NCBI GenBank assembly: GCA_031285575.1
Contig: JAITVX010000083.1
Span: 1 to 7,819 of the forward strand
DNA: 7,819 nt
Reading direction: 5' to 3'
Source of the DNA: Bacteroidales bacterium
Lineage (GTDB): Bacteria; Bacteroidota; Bacteroidia; Bacteroidales; VadinHA17
In this document: in pieces, positions 1-6,135 of the stretch
Layout of the letters: every line of letters begins with the position of its first letter
How positions within the stretch are numbered: position 1 is the stretch's first letter
The notes under the pieces: generated by a model
Databases searched by the model: none
What the model was told of the DNA's origin: nothing
The model's input: the letters and a program-made list of their open reading frames with translations, nothing else
Position numbers and translations under genes: made by a program

Positions 1-901
1 CCTTCGCAACGAAATTCAGGACAATGGATTCAGCTATACTCTGGGAGCTGGTGGCGTTTCAACAGGTTCAAAAAGCGTGCTTACCATCAACCTTAACCGC
101 TGCATTCAACATGCCGCCATTAAAGGTGTACTGTTTCCGTTCTTCCTTGAAGAGGTGGTCGATTTGGCGCACAAAGTACAGCTGGCATACAACGAAAACC
201 TGAAATACATGCAGCAGAAAGGTATGCTTCCGCTGTTCGATGCCGGATACATCAGCCTTGCCCGCCAGTATCTTACCATCGGCGTGAACGGCATGGTGGA
301 GGCCGCCGAGTTCCTGGGAATCGACATAAACGATAATCCCCGCTACACAGAGTTTGTTCAGCAGACGCTTGGGGTTGTTGAGCGATATAATAAAAAATAC
401 CGGACAAAGGATATAATGTTCAACTGCGAAATGATTCCGGCCGAAAACGTGGGCGTAAAACATGCCAAATGGGACAGGGAGGCAGGTTATCGCGTGCCAC
501 GAGACTGCTACAACAGTTATTTTTTCATTGTGGAAGACAAGACGCTCAATATTGTAGATAAATTCCGTCTTCACGGACGTAAATATATTGAACATCTTAC
601 CGGCGGTTCTGCACTGCACCTCAATATGGAAGAACATCTGAGCAGAGAGCAGTACCGGCAACTGCTGCGTGTAGCCACGCAGGAGGGATGCAACTATTTT
701 ACGTTCAACATTCCGAATACGGTTTGTAACGACTGCGGGCATATTGACAAGCGAAACCTGGGTGCATGCCCTGTTTGCAAAAGTGAAAATATTGATTACC
801 TGACCCGCATCATCGGTTACATGAAACGTGTAAGCAACTTCTCACAACCACGTCAGGAAGAAGCCAAACGACGGCACTACATGGCAACTGCTGAGCATTA
901 A
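1..901 (+). CDS. nrdD: Anaerobic ribonucleoside-triphosphate reductase (class III), C-terminal part
   Basis: NrdD reduces ribonucleoside triphosphates to deoxy forms in anaerobic cytoplasm using a glycyl radical. The gene is cut by the left edge. Reading from base 2 gives 299 residues open to TAA at 899-901. The in-frame GTG at 77 is internal and not a start, because conserved NrdD sequence (GAGGVSTGS) lies upstream of it. Visible family marks are FNCEMIPAENVGVKHAKWDR near the middle, and a zinc-binding CxxC pair near the C-terminus (Cys codons at 725, 734, 767 and 776). The glycyl-radical segment TRIIGYM follows, with the radical Gly codon at 815-817, and then the tail KRVSNFSQPRQ. The end looks intact. 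The activating enzyme NrdG, often next door, does not follow: the next gene is convergent. Family assignment is very secure. Confidence 0.96.
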   Translation, partial: LRNEIQDNGFSYTLGAGGVSTGSKSVLTINLNRCIQHAAIKGVLFPFFLEEVVDLAHKVQLAYNENLKYMQQKGMLPLFDAGYISLARQYLTIGVNGMVEAAEFLGIDINDNPRYTEFVQQTLGVVERYNKKYRTKDIMFNCEMIPAENVGVKHAKWDREAGYRVPRDCYNSYFFIVEDKTLNIVDKFRLHGRKYIEHLTGGSALHLNMEEHLSREQYRQLLRVATQEGCNYFTFNIPNTVCNDCGHIDKRNLGACPVCKSENIDYLTRIIGYMKRVSNFSQPRQEEAKRRHYMATAEH

Positions 902-914
902 ATGTCATATGTTC

Positions 915-1006
915 GTCACCGCATAGTGTGATACACCATCACAGCATGCTGTGAGGGTGTATCACACTATGCGGTGATGGTGTATCACAGCATGCGGTGA
1001 CGATCT
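915..1006. repeat. Four tandem 23-nt quasi-palindromic units
   Basis: Four consecutive units of exactly 23 nt start at 915, 938, 961 and 984. Each carries a 16-nt palindrome-like core of the form TCACnnCATnnnGTGA-like sequence: 916-931, 939-954, 962-977 and 985-1000. The core at 939-954 (TCACAGCATGCTGTGA) is a perfect palindrome. Units 2-4 are close direct repeats. The first unit keeps the core but its 3' part (GATACACC) reads as the reverse complement of the others (GGTGTATC), which creates the long hairpin listed separately. The array fills most of the gap between nrdD and the convergent PAP2-like gene. It could be a bidirectional transcription end, an mRNA-stabilising structure or a protein-binding array; sequence alone does not decide. 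Confidence 0.85.
916..977. terminator. Long near-perfect hairpin in convergent intergenic region, possible bidirectional terminator
   Basis: Arm 916-937 is the exact reverse complement of 956-977 (22 bp). Inside, after one A/G mismatch (938/955), the 16-nt core 939-954 is itself a perfect palindrome, so 62 nt can fold into one stem with one mismatch. The left arm can instead pair with 979-1002 (24 bp, two mismatches), giving a mutually exclusive fold. The structure begins 15 nt after the nrdD stop and lies 117 nt beyond the stop of the convergent gene. No T-run follows on either strand, so it is not a classical intrinsic terminator. The termination role is inferred from position only. Confidence 0.4.
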
Positions 1007-1093
1007 GCATCGTCCCGAAGAGATCTGTTGAACCAACAACTTATCAGAAACCGGTCGTTGAACATTGGCACGTAACCCTGGCAGGCTCCGATG

Positions 1094-1726
1094 CTAAAGC
1101 AGCCTGCAAATAACATCAAGTCCGGCGAATCCGAGTAAAAAACCGCACCATACCTGTGCCGGAGTGTGGTAATTGAGCCTGAGCCTCGAAAAGAGCACCA
1201 CTCCCGACAGTGTTACTACCGCCATCAGTGGCAAGGCTGTAACGCTATACATCCTCAACGACAGTATCAGCGCCAATGCCGTCAGAGCTCCCATGCCTGC
1301 GGCGTGAATCGATATCTTCCACCAGTTATTTATAATGGTAATTGATGCCGATATGAAGAATACTCCTATAAAATATGTCTTTATAAAAATCGGCGTCGGG
1401 TATTTTATTACGATATACGACGTTATGGCATAAAGCAGTGTAACGAAAAACAGAGGAAGCATCCTCTCCCTTCTGCTTTCCATTTCCCACGACATTATAT
1501 GGCGTTTTGCTTTCAGGAAAAGCAGCATAAACAGCGGAAGTGCAATATTATTCACCAGTATCATAATAACCAGCAGCTTTTTCACAGGAAACGGAATGTA
1601 GCCATAAAGAGTTGGAAGCGAAAAAACAAGCATCAACCCGTAGAGCGGTATGAATATTGGATGTAAAACAGCCGACGCTGTTTTTGCTGTTTTATCCAGC
1701 GAATTTTCAAGCTTTACTTCGTCCAT
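1094..1726 (-). CDS. PAP2-superfamily-like integral membrane protein
   Basis: A 210-residue hydrophobic protein, probably a Bacteroidota PAP2-like membrane protein. PAP2 enzymes remove phosphate from lipid phosphates such as undecaprenyl or phosphatidyl phosphates. Five to six membrane segments are likely, roughly 20-40, 50-72, 90-108, 114-134, 145-157 and 163-180. Motif remnants are R..ER..P at 85-91, KISIH at 137-141 (the PSGH-like position), and SRLRLNYH at 180-187. The last fits SRx5H, but residue 191 is Gln where the classical motif ends in Asp. ATG at 1726 is preferred over the TTG one codon upstream. Its A overlaps the rpoN TGA by one base, and AAAGGAG (1738-1732 on the minus strand) sits 5 nt before it, so translation is probably coupled to rpoN. 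It ends the apparent asnS-rpoN operon. The fold is likely; catalytic activity and substrate are unknown. Confidence 0.75.
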   Translation of the reverse strand: MDEVKLENSLDKTAKTASAVLHPIFIPLYGLMLVFSLPTLYGYIPFPVKKLLVIMILVNNIALPLFMLLFLKAKRHIMSWEMESRRERMLPLFFVTLLYAITSYIVIKYPTPIFIKTYFIGVFFISASITIINNWWKISIHAAGMGALTALALILSLRMYSVTALPLMAVVTLSGVVLFSRLRLNYHTPAQVWCGFLLGFAGLDVICRLL

Positions 1727-3183
1727 CAAATCTCCTTTCTCAGTCTTGCAACCGGAATATTAAGCTGTTCTCGATATTTTGCCACAGTGCGCCGGGCAAT
1801 CTGATATCCTTTTTCCTGCAGTATTTCCGTCAGCCGCTCGTCGGTCAGAGGTTTTCTTTTCGTCTCATTGTAAACACAGTCCTGCAGTATCCGTTTTATT
1901 TCCCTTGTCGAAACCTCTTCGCCGGTATCGGTCTGAAGCCCTTCCGAAAAGAAGTATTTCAGGGGCAGAATACCAAAGTGCGTTTGAATAAACTTACTGT
2001 TTGCCACCCTCGAAACCGTTGAAATATCCAGGCCGGTCATATCTGCAACGTCTTTCAGTATCATGGGTCTCAACTTTGTTTCATCGCCGTCAATGAAATA
2101 TTCTTTCTGATACTCAAGTACTGCACTCATTGCTAAAAGGAGCGTGGACTGTCGCTGCTTTACCGCATCGATAAACCACTTGGCTGCATCAATCTTTTGC
2201 CTCACAAACAGAACAGCTTCCTTCATATCCTTTTTACGGTTCCTGTCTTTTCCATACTCCTGAAGCATGTCGCTATACACCGGACTAAGCCTCAGCTCAG
2301 GCATATTTCGTGAGTTAAGGTGCAATTCAAAGCCATCCTCCGTAAGGTCGAGAATAAAATCGGGAATAATGGCTTGCGACGATTTACTGAACGGATCGCT
2401 GTATATTCCTCCAGGCTTCGGGTTCAGTTTCAGAATCTCCCCAATAGCCTTTTTAAGTTCATTTTCCGACACATCGAGACGGACTGTAATTTTGTCGTAA
2501 TGCCTTTTGCTGAATTCGTCGAAACACGACTTCAAAATAACATGCGCAAGCTGCACCGACGGTTGTGCCATGTCTTTCCTTTCTATCTGAAAACAAAGCG
2601 ATTCCTGCAGCGTTCTTGCGCCAACTCCGGCAGGTTCAAGGTCCTGAATAATTTTCAGTGTATCTTCAAGTTCCTTTTCGGTGGTTTCCATGTTTTGCAA
2701 AAAAGCCAGGTCATCGACAATATTTGCAAGTTCGCGCCTTAAATAACCGTCTTCGTCAATGTTACCTATAATATACTCTCCCAGTATCCTCTGTTTGTCG
2801 GTAAGTTCCCTGAAACCGAGCTGCGATAAAAGGTATTCATGAAACGAATATCCCGCCGAGAAGGGTATTTCGTTTTTTCTGTCATCGTCTCTGCTTGTGT
2901 TTTTTGCCTGAAGCCGGTAGTCGGGAATATCGTCGTCGTCAATATAATCGTCAAGTGTAAATTCTTCACTGTCGCGGTCTTTTTCTTCTTCCCGCTCTTC
3001 CATTTCCGTTTCGTCTGTCATTTCTTCATATTCTGCGCCTTCTTCAAGGGCTGGATTTTCTTCCAATTCTTTTTTTATTCTTTCTTCAATCTGCATTGTA
3101 GGTATCTCCAGCAACTTGATCATCTGAATCTGTTGTGGCGCAAGTTTTTGAAGAAGCTTTTGCTGAAGTCTCTGATTTAACAT
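1726..3183 (-). CDS. rpoN: RNA polymerase sigma-54 factor
   Basis: RpoN directs core RNA polymerase to -24/-12 promoters and needs an AAA+ enhancer-binding activator to open them. The 485-residue product is full length for the family. Region I (about 1-48) is the Gln/Leu-rich activator-contact helix set, with LAPQQIQMIKLLEIP and LEENPALEE. Region II (about 50-105) is a strongly acidic linker rich in Glu/Asp. Region III follows: the core-binding domain (about 110-300), a helix-turn-helix (about 376-400, with DVADMTGLDISTVSRVANSK) and the RpoN box ARRTVAKYRE at 463-472 that contacts the -24 element. ATG at 3183 begins the canonical N-terminus, with no strong Shine-Dalgarno, which is common in Bacteroidota. 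It lies 23 nt after asnS and overlaps the PAP2-like gene by one base, so it is probably cotranscribed. No sigma-54 activator gene is in view. Confidence 0.97.
   Translation of the reverse strand: MLNQRLQQKLLQKLAPQQIQMIKLLEIPTMQIEERIKKELEENPALEEGAEYEEMTDETEMEEREEEKDRDSEEFTLDDYIDDDDIPDYRLQAKNTSRDDDRKNEIPFSAGYSFHEYLLSQLGFRELTDKQRILGEYIIGNIDEDGYLRRELANIVDDLAFLQNMETTEKELEDTLKIIQDLEPAGVGARTLQESLCFQIERKDMAQPSVQLAHVILKSCFDEFSKRHYDKITVRLDVSENELKKAIGEILKLNPKPGGIYSDPFSKSSQAIIPDFILDLTEDGFELHLNSRNMPELRLSPVYSDMLQEYGKDRNRKKDMKEAVLFVRQKIDAAKWFIDAVKQRQSTLLLAMSAVLEYQKEYFIDGDETKLRPMILKDVADMTGLDISTVSRVANSKFIQTHFGILPLKYFFSEGLQTDTGEEVSTREIKRILQDCVYNETKRKPLTDERLTEILQEKGYQIARRTVAKYREQLNIPVARLRKEI
1732..1738 (-). promoter_or_regulatory. 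Shine-Dalgarno inside rpoN 3' end deciding the PAP2-like start
   Basis: On the minus strand AAAGGAG lies in the codons for the last residues of RpoN, 5 nt before the ATG at 1726. The rpoN stop and this ATG share one base (TGATG). This is the clearest ribosome-binding site in the window and supports the ATG over the upstream TTG. Confidence 0.7.
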
Positions 3184-3206
3184 TTCACACGGAGTTGAAT
3201 TACAGA

Positions 3207-4598
3207 TTAAAATTCGGCATTTTTAGGTGTTCTCGGAAACGGTATTACGTCGCGTATGTTCGACATTCCGGTAACAAACAGCATAAGCCTTTCGAATCCG
3301 AGCCCAAATCCGCTGTGCGGGGCAGAACCGAACCGCCTTGTGTCGATATACCACCAGAGGTCTTTTTCCGGCAGTTTCATCTCTTTTATTCGGGCAAGCA
3401 GCCTGTCTATATTTTCTTCCCGCTGCGACCCTCCTATTATTTCCCCAATTCCCGGAAACAGAACGTCCATTGCCTTAACCGTTTTTCTGTCGTCGTTCTG
3501 TTTCATGTAAAACGCCTTAATGTCTTTCGGGTAGTTGGTAAGTATTACAGGTTGTTTAAAGTGTTCTTCAACCAGATACCGTTCATGTTCGGCCTGCAGA
3601 TCGCGCCCCCAGGCAACGGGATATTCCCATTTCCGGCCGGCTGCGATAAGAATTTCAACCGCTTCGGTATATGTTGCTCTGATAAAACTGTTGTTTAGCA
3701 CAAAGTTGAGTCTTTCAATAAGCCCCTTGTCAATCATCGAATTTAAAAACTCAAGGTCTTCACTGCAATTTTCGATGGCGTACCGTATAAGATATTTTAC
3801 AAAATCTTCAGCCAAATCCATGTTGTCGGTAATGTTATAAAACGCCATTTCCGGCTCTATCATCCAGAATTCCGACAGGTGGCGCGGGGTATTTGAGTTT
3901 TCGGCGCGGAACGTAGGGCCAAAAGTATATATTTCGCCAAGCGCCAGCGCCCCAAGTTCGCCTTCAAGCTGCCCCGAGACAGTAAGATGCGTCTCCTTGC
4001 CATAAAAGTCGCTTTTAAAATCAACCTTACCTGTTTCCGGAATCACCGGAACATTTTTAAGATCGAAAGCAGTTACGCGAAACATTTCGCCGGCACCTTC
4101 GCAGTCACTTGCCGTAATGATTGGCGTGTGAAGATAATAAAAACCCTTATCGTTAAAATATTTATGAATTGCGTATGCCATCGAATGTCTTATTCTGAAC
4201 ACTGCACCGAAAGTATTTGTACGGAACCGCAGGTGTGCGTTTTCCCTTAAAAACTCCATCGAGTGCCCCTTTTTCTGCAAAGGATAGGTTTCGGCGTCGC
4301 ATTTCCCGTATAGTTCAATATCCGAAGCAATTATTTCCACCTTTTGCCCCTGTCCCTGCGATTCTACAAGCTTTCCACTAACGGCAATACATGCACCGGT
4401 TGTGATATCCTTAATAAGGTTTTCATCAAAAGTCTGTGTATCGGTAACAATCTGTATATTGTTTATCGTCGAGCCATCGTTAAGGGCAATAAACGAAATG
4501 TTTTTGTTTCCCCTTTTTGTTCTCACCCATCCCTTTACCAAAATATCTGTGCCGGTTTCGTGCGAAGCAAGCGCCTCTTTTACTTTAATTCTTTTCAT
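3207..4598 (-). CDS. asnS: Asparaginyl-tRNA synthetase
   Basis: A class IIb aminoacyl-tRNA synthetase that charges tRNA-Asn with asparagine. From ATG 4598 it has 463 residues, the usual length. The N-terminal OB-fold anticodon-binding domain shows ILVKGWVRTKRGNKN and FIALNDGSTINNIQIV. The catalytic domain shows motif 1 around FRIRHSMAYAIHKYF, motif 2 with FRAENSNTPRHLSEFWMIE, and motif 3 GFGLGFERLMLFVTGMSN, ending IRDVIPFPRTPKNAEF. An Asn rather than Asp enzyme is indicated by overall similarity to bacterial AsnRS and the motif 2 and 3 wording. An ORF extends upstream to 4652, but the extra residues (MPFKNYILLLHVL) are not family-like and overlap the probable promoter. ATG at 4613 is the alternative start (five more residues). 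It is the first gene of the probable asnS-rpoN-PAP2 operon. Confidence 0.96.
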   Translation of the reverse strand: MKRIKVKEALASHETGTDILVKGWVRTKRGNKNISFIALNDGSTINNIQIVTDTQTFDENLIKDITTGACIAVSGKLVESQGQGQKVEIIASDIELYGKCDAETYPLQKKGHSMEFLRENAHLRFRTNTFGAVFRIRHSMAYAIHKYFNDKGFYYLHTPIITASDCEGAGEMFRVTAFDLKNVPVIPETGKVDFKSDFYGKETHLTVSGQLEGELGALALGEIYTFGPTFRAENSNTPRHLSEFWMIEPEMAFYNITDNMDLAEDFVKYLIRYAIENCSEDLEFLNSMIDKGLIERLNFVLNNSFIRATYTEAVEILIAAGRKWEYPVAWGRDLQAEHERYLVEEHFKQPVILTNYPKDIKAFYMKQNDDRKTVKAMDVLFPGIGEIIGGSQREENIDRLLARIKEMKLPEKDLWWYIDTRRFGSAPHSGFGLGFERLMLFVTGMSNIRDVIPFPRTPKNAEF

Positions 4599-4622
4599 CA
4601 GTTCAATCTTCATTAAAACATG

Positions 4623-4630
4623 CAAAAGTA
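4623..4630 (-). promoter_or_regulatory. Candidate -7 box of the asnS operon promoter
   Basis: On the minus strand the sequence TACTTTTG matches the Bacteroidota -7 consensus TAnnTTTG. It lies 24 nt before the preferred asnS ATG (4598) and only 9 nt before the alternative ATG (4613). A transcript starting a few bases downstream would leave a short leader for 4598 and almost none for 4613, which favours 4598. No clear TTTG -33 box is visible at the expected distance. Confidence 0.45.
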
Positions 4631-4782
4631 ATATATAATTTTTAAAAGGCATTTACACCTCCCGGTTTTTTCCTGACGGGTTTGGTTGTGATGACAGCCT
4701 TCATGCATTAGCTATTATCTTCGGAAAATTGAGTTTTAATACCCCTAAACAACGTAAAAACGCCCCCGTTGAAAAAAATCAG

Positions 4783-4812
4783 TTTGCGTAATTTTACGTA
4801 GATATACTTTTT
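4783..4812 (+). promoter_or_regulatory. Orphan plus-strand promoter with operator-like palindrome in its spacer
   Basis: TTTG at 4783-4786 and TACTTTTT at 4805-4812 are separated by 18 nt, close to the Bacteroidota pattern of a -33 TTTG box and a -7 TAnnTTTG box (last base T instead of G). The spacer holds the inverted repeat CGTAATTTTACG (4787-4798). A related site, CGTAAAAACG, lies upstream at 4753-4762. This is what a regulated promoter would look like, but no intact gene follows on the plus strand for the rest of the gap. The promoter reading is inference from motif match and spacing. Confidence 0.4.
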
Positions 4813-4840
4813 AGGCAAAATATTAAATTAGAGGTGCTAA

Positions 4841-4882
4841 GTGAATTTTTTTAGGAAGCAGAAAAAACTCCCTGTTCCCTGA
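4841..4882 (+). pseudogene. Possible truncated 5' end of a lost gene
   Basis: A GTG at 4841 opens a frame of 13 residues, (M)NFFRKQKKLPVP, then TGA. AGAGG at 4830-4834 is placed like a Shine-Dalgarno, 6 nt before the GTG, and the candidate promoter 4783-4812 is just upstream. The basic N-terminus resembles starts of ordinary cytosolic proteins. It may be the surviving 5' end of a deleted gene, a leader peptide, or chance. I see no continuation of a recognisable protein in the other frames after 4882. Confidence 0.2.
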
Positions 4883-5027
4883 TTGATGGTTACGAACCTC
4901 TGCATCAAAGATTAAGTGTCCTGTAATTGGGAGGATATTTCCGATTCAACTCATATTCGAGCCATCTGCTGCTTTTTCCTGTATTTTCCTTTTTTCCCAA
5001 TTTCAAAGATATTTATTGTTGATATCC

Positions 5028-5192
5028 AATATTCTACAAGCTTATGTCACAAATGTGTTGCAAGTAATCAATAAACAATTATAACCTGCAAAAACAGTAG
5101 CCGCCATCATAATGACAAGTATTCCGAAGCATATATGAAATAATTTCTACTGCAGCAACATGCTTTTTCATATTTTGTACGCACTCTTCCAT
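5028..5192 (-). pseudogene. Possible decayed NVEALA-like small exported peptide
   Basis: On the minus strand an ATG at 5192 (or 5171) starts a 37-residue frame ending at 5079: MEECVQNMKKHVAAVEIISY and on. In another frame directly over its second half, the hydrophobic run FGILVIMMAATVFAGYN reads on to NTFVT and stops. After a further frame change comes DISL, a stop, and NIG. The order MKK, hydrophobic segment ending AGYN, then D-I-S-L-x-N-V/I-x resembles the layout of Bacteroidota NVEALA-type peptides (MKK start, short signal-like segment, motif NVEALA). At least two frameshifts and one stop would be needed, so this would be a dead gene. The similarity is by eye and weak; chance is a real alternative. 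Confidence 0.22.
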
Positions 5193-5233
5193 AATCAAAA
5201 AAAATAGTGGTTTACATCTCTTTTTTCTTTAAG

Positions 5234-5261
5234 AACTACTGTTTTATTTTAAACAGTAGTT
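5234..5261. terminator. 11-bp hairpin downstream of the unknown gene
   Basis: AACTACTGTTT (5234-5244) and AAACAGTAGTT (5251-5261) form a perfect 11-bp stem with a 6-nt loop. It lies about 60 nt beyond the stop of the minus-strand gene ending at 5321, so it could mark its transcript end. The minus strand after the stem is A-rich rather than T-rich, so it is not a textbook intrinsic terminator. The 9-mer AAACAGTAG recurs at 5092-5100. Confidence 0.35.
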
Positions 5262-5320
5262 GCATCGTACCATACAATATTATTAAAAAAGGGGTGCAAT
5301 TGCATTTTATATTATTCCGG

Positions 5321-5902
5321 CTACCTGTATTTCTCTATGCCATCTCCGTCAACGTATTCAACTTCAATTTTGTCGGCATTGAACATTTTTGAAAGATACT
5401 CAGTTACTGTTTCGCCGGCTGCTGCCTTTTTCAGTTCACCGGTAAGAGAAATAAATGAGGAGTAGGCAGATACTACGCCTTCGCCCGATTTCCGGAAGGT
5501 GGTCACACTGCCGTAGCTGTCGTATATCAGCACGACGTATGTGGTTCCTGCAAAATCGCCGTCATGACGGATCAATTCCCCTGTTGACAGTATGCCGACA
5601 GCTGCTACCGCCATCACTTCATACTGCGCGTTAATGATGTTCGGAACACCAAAACACAGTTTCTGCATTACCGCTTCGCGTGCATTGGCGTCATCGGGCA
5701 AATAAAAATTGTCTTCAAGATATTTTACGGCTGAAGTCAGTTCCTTGTCGGGCGTATGTATAAGTATCGCCTTGTTCGGCAATGTGTAGTTGCTTGCTCC
5801 TATTTTTACCACATACTCATCCAGTTCTGCAGACGCCCCCATGAACAGTTTCATGTATTCGTAGCTTTGAGCCAGCCTGTCTATCGTGCATGTAAGTGCC
5901 AC
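5321..5902 (-). CDS. Hypothetical protein, possibly exported, 5' end uncertain
   Basis: I do not recognise this protein. From the GTG at 5902 it has 193 residues and ends with TAG at 5321. It looks like a soluble alpha/beta protein: an amphipathic N-terminal part (about 5-35), a conserved-looking NAQYEVMAVAAVGILSTGEL (91-110), a beta-rich TTYVVLIYDSYGSVTTFRKS (120-139), a helix with SLTGELKKAAAGETVTEYLS (152-171) and an acidic tail. There is no internal membrane segment. The frame stays open upstream to 5996-5998 without an ATG, GTG or TTG start that looks convincing. In the next frame, ATG 5972 gives MLLLATMLQQSRQAAE, which resembles a short signal-like start and would join this frame by a +1 shift. 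Either the gene is frameshifted or the GTG is real. A candidate promoter lies at 6044-6051. It is 292 nt beyond exbD and not obviously cotranscribed. Confidence 0.6.
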   Translation of the reverse strand: MALTCTIDRLAQSYEYMKLFMGASAELDEYVVKIGASNYTLPNKAILIHTPDKELTSAVKYLEDNFYLPDDANAREAVMQKLCFGVPNIINAQYEVMAVAAVGILSTGELIRHDGDFAGTTYVVLIYDSYGSVTTFRKSGEGVVSAYSSFISLTGELKKAAAGETVTEYLSKMFNADKIEVEYVDGDGIEKYR

Positions 5903-6043
5903 GCTGCGAGATATGAGTCTTTCGCTCTGCTGCCTGCCGGCTCTGTTGCAGCATGGTGGCGAGCAGTAACATTGCCGGTATGCCGGTGATTTATTTTATT
6001 TATGTATGAACCGTTTTACCGTATTTGTGCCGGGTAATGCCTG

Positions 6044-6051
6044 CAAAAATA
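6044..6051 (-). promoter_or_regulatory. Candidate -7 box for the unknown gene
   Basis: On the minus strand TATTTTTG matches TAnnTTTG exactly. It is 72 nt upstream of the ATG at 5972 and about 140 nt upstream of the GTG at 5902. This placement fits a gene that starts near 5972 better than one starting at 5902. No clear -33 TTTG is seen. Confidence 0.35.
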
Positions 6052-6111
6052 TAATTTCCTGTGTGCACATAATGGACATACAGATATGTTTTTATTTTTT
6101 TAAACTGCTAT

Positions 6112-6124
6112 ATGTGTAGTGGTA
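6112..6124. repeat. Third arm competing with the exbD-downstream hairpin
   Basis: ATGTGTAGTGGTA (6112-6124) can pair with TACCGCTACACAT (6145-6157) over 13 positions, with a single T:G wobble. That would break the 18-bp hairpin, which uses the same segment. The arm is also a direct near-repeat of 6157-6166 (TGTAGTGGTA versus TGTAGCGGTA). The region is therefore a three-arm set with two exclusive folds. Confidence 0.6.
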
Positions 6125-6135
6125 CTGTCGGGGAT

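Larger units (their letters stand above)
4653..5320. other. Intergenic region of about 670 nt without an intact gene
   Basis: AT-rich DNA between the asnS start and the end of the unknown gene at 5321. It contains the orphan promoter, the short truncated frame, the NVEALA-like remnant and the hairpin listed separately. The stretch 4883-5027 shows only pyrimidine-rich plus-strand sequence and no feature I can name. No tRNA or other structured RNA was recognised. The overall impression is of a place where genes have been lost. Confidence 0.6.

Noticed and set aside
68..742. Long antisense ORF opposite nrdD on the minus strand
   Set aside because: It is the shadow of a strongly conserved NrdD coding sequence and its translation shows no family features.
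77..901. GTG at 77 as the start of a complete 274-residue gene
   Set aside because: NrdD-conserved sequence continues in frame upstream to the window edge, so the GTG is internal and the gene is partial.
915..1006. CRISPR array
   Set aside because: The units are contiguous with no unique spacers, are only 23 nt, and no cas gene is nearby.
1081..1107. Hairpin GCAGGCT/AGCCTGC as terminator of the PAP2-like gene
   Set aside because: It spans the last codons of the gene, has a 13-nt loop and no T-run follows on the minus strand.
4614..4652. N-terminal extension of AsnRS to an ATG at 4652
   Set aside because: The extra residues are unlike the family and the stretch overlaps the candidate promoter box.
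4653..5320. tRNA or known structured RNA gene in the long gap
   Set aside because: No cloverleaf-like pairing, T-loop sequence or GC-rich block typical of such genes could be found by eye.
5207..5392. Plus-strand 61-residue ORF
   Set aside because: It overlaps the 3' end of the minus-strand gene, is low-complexity and AT-rich, and has no recognisable features or start signal.
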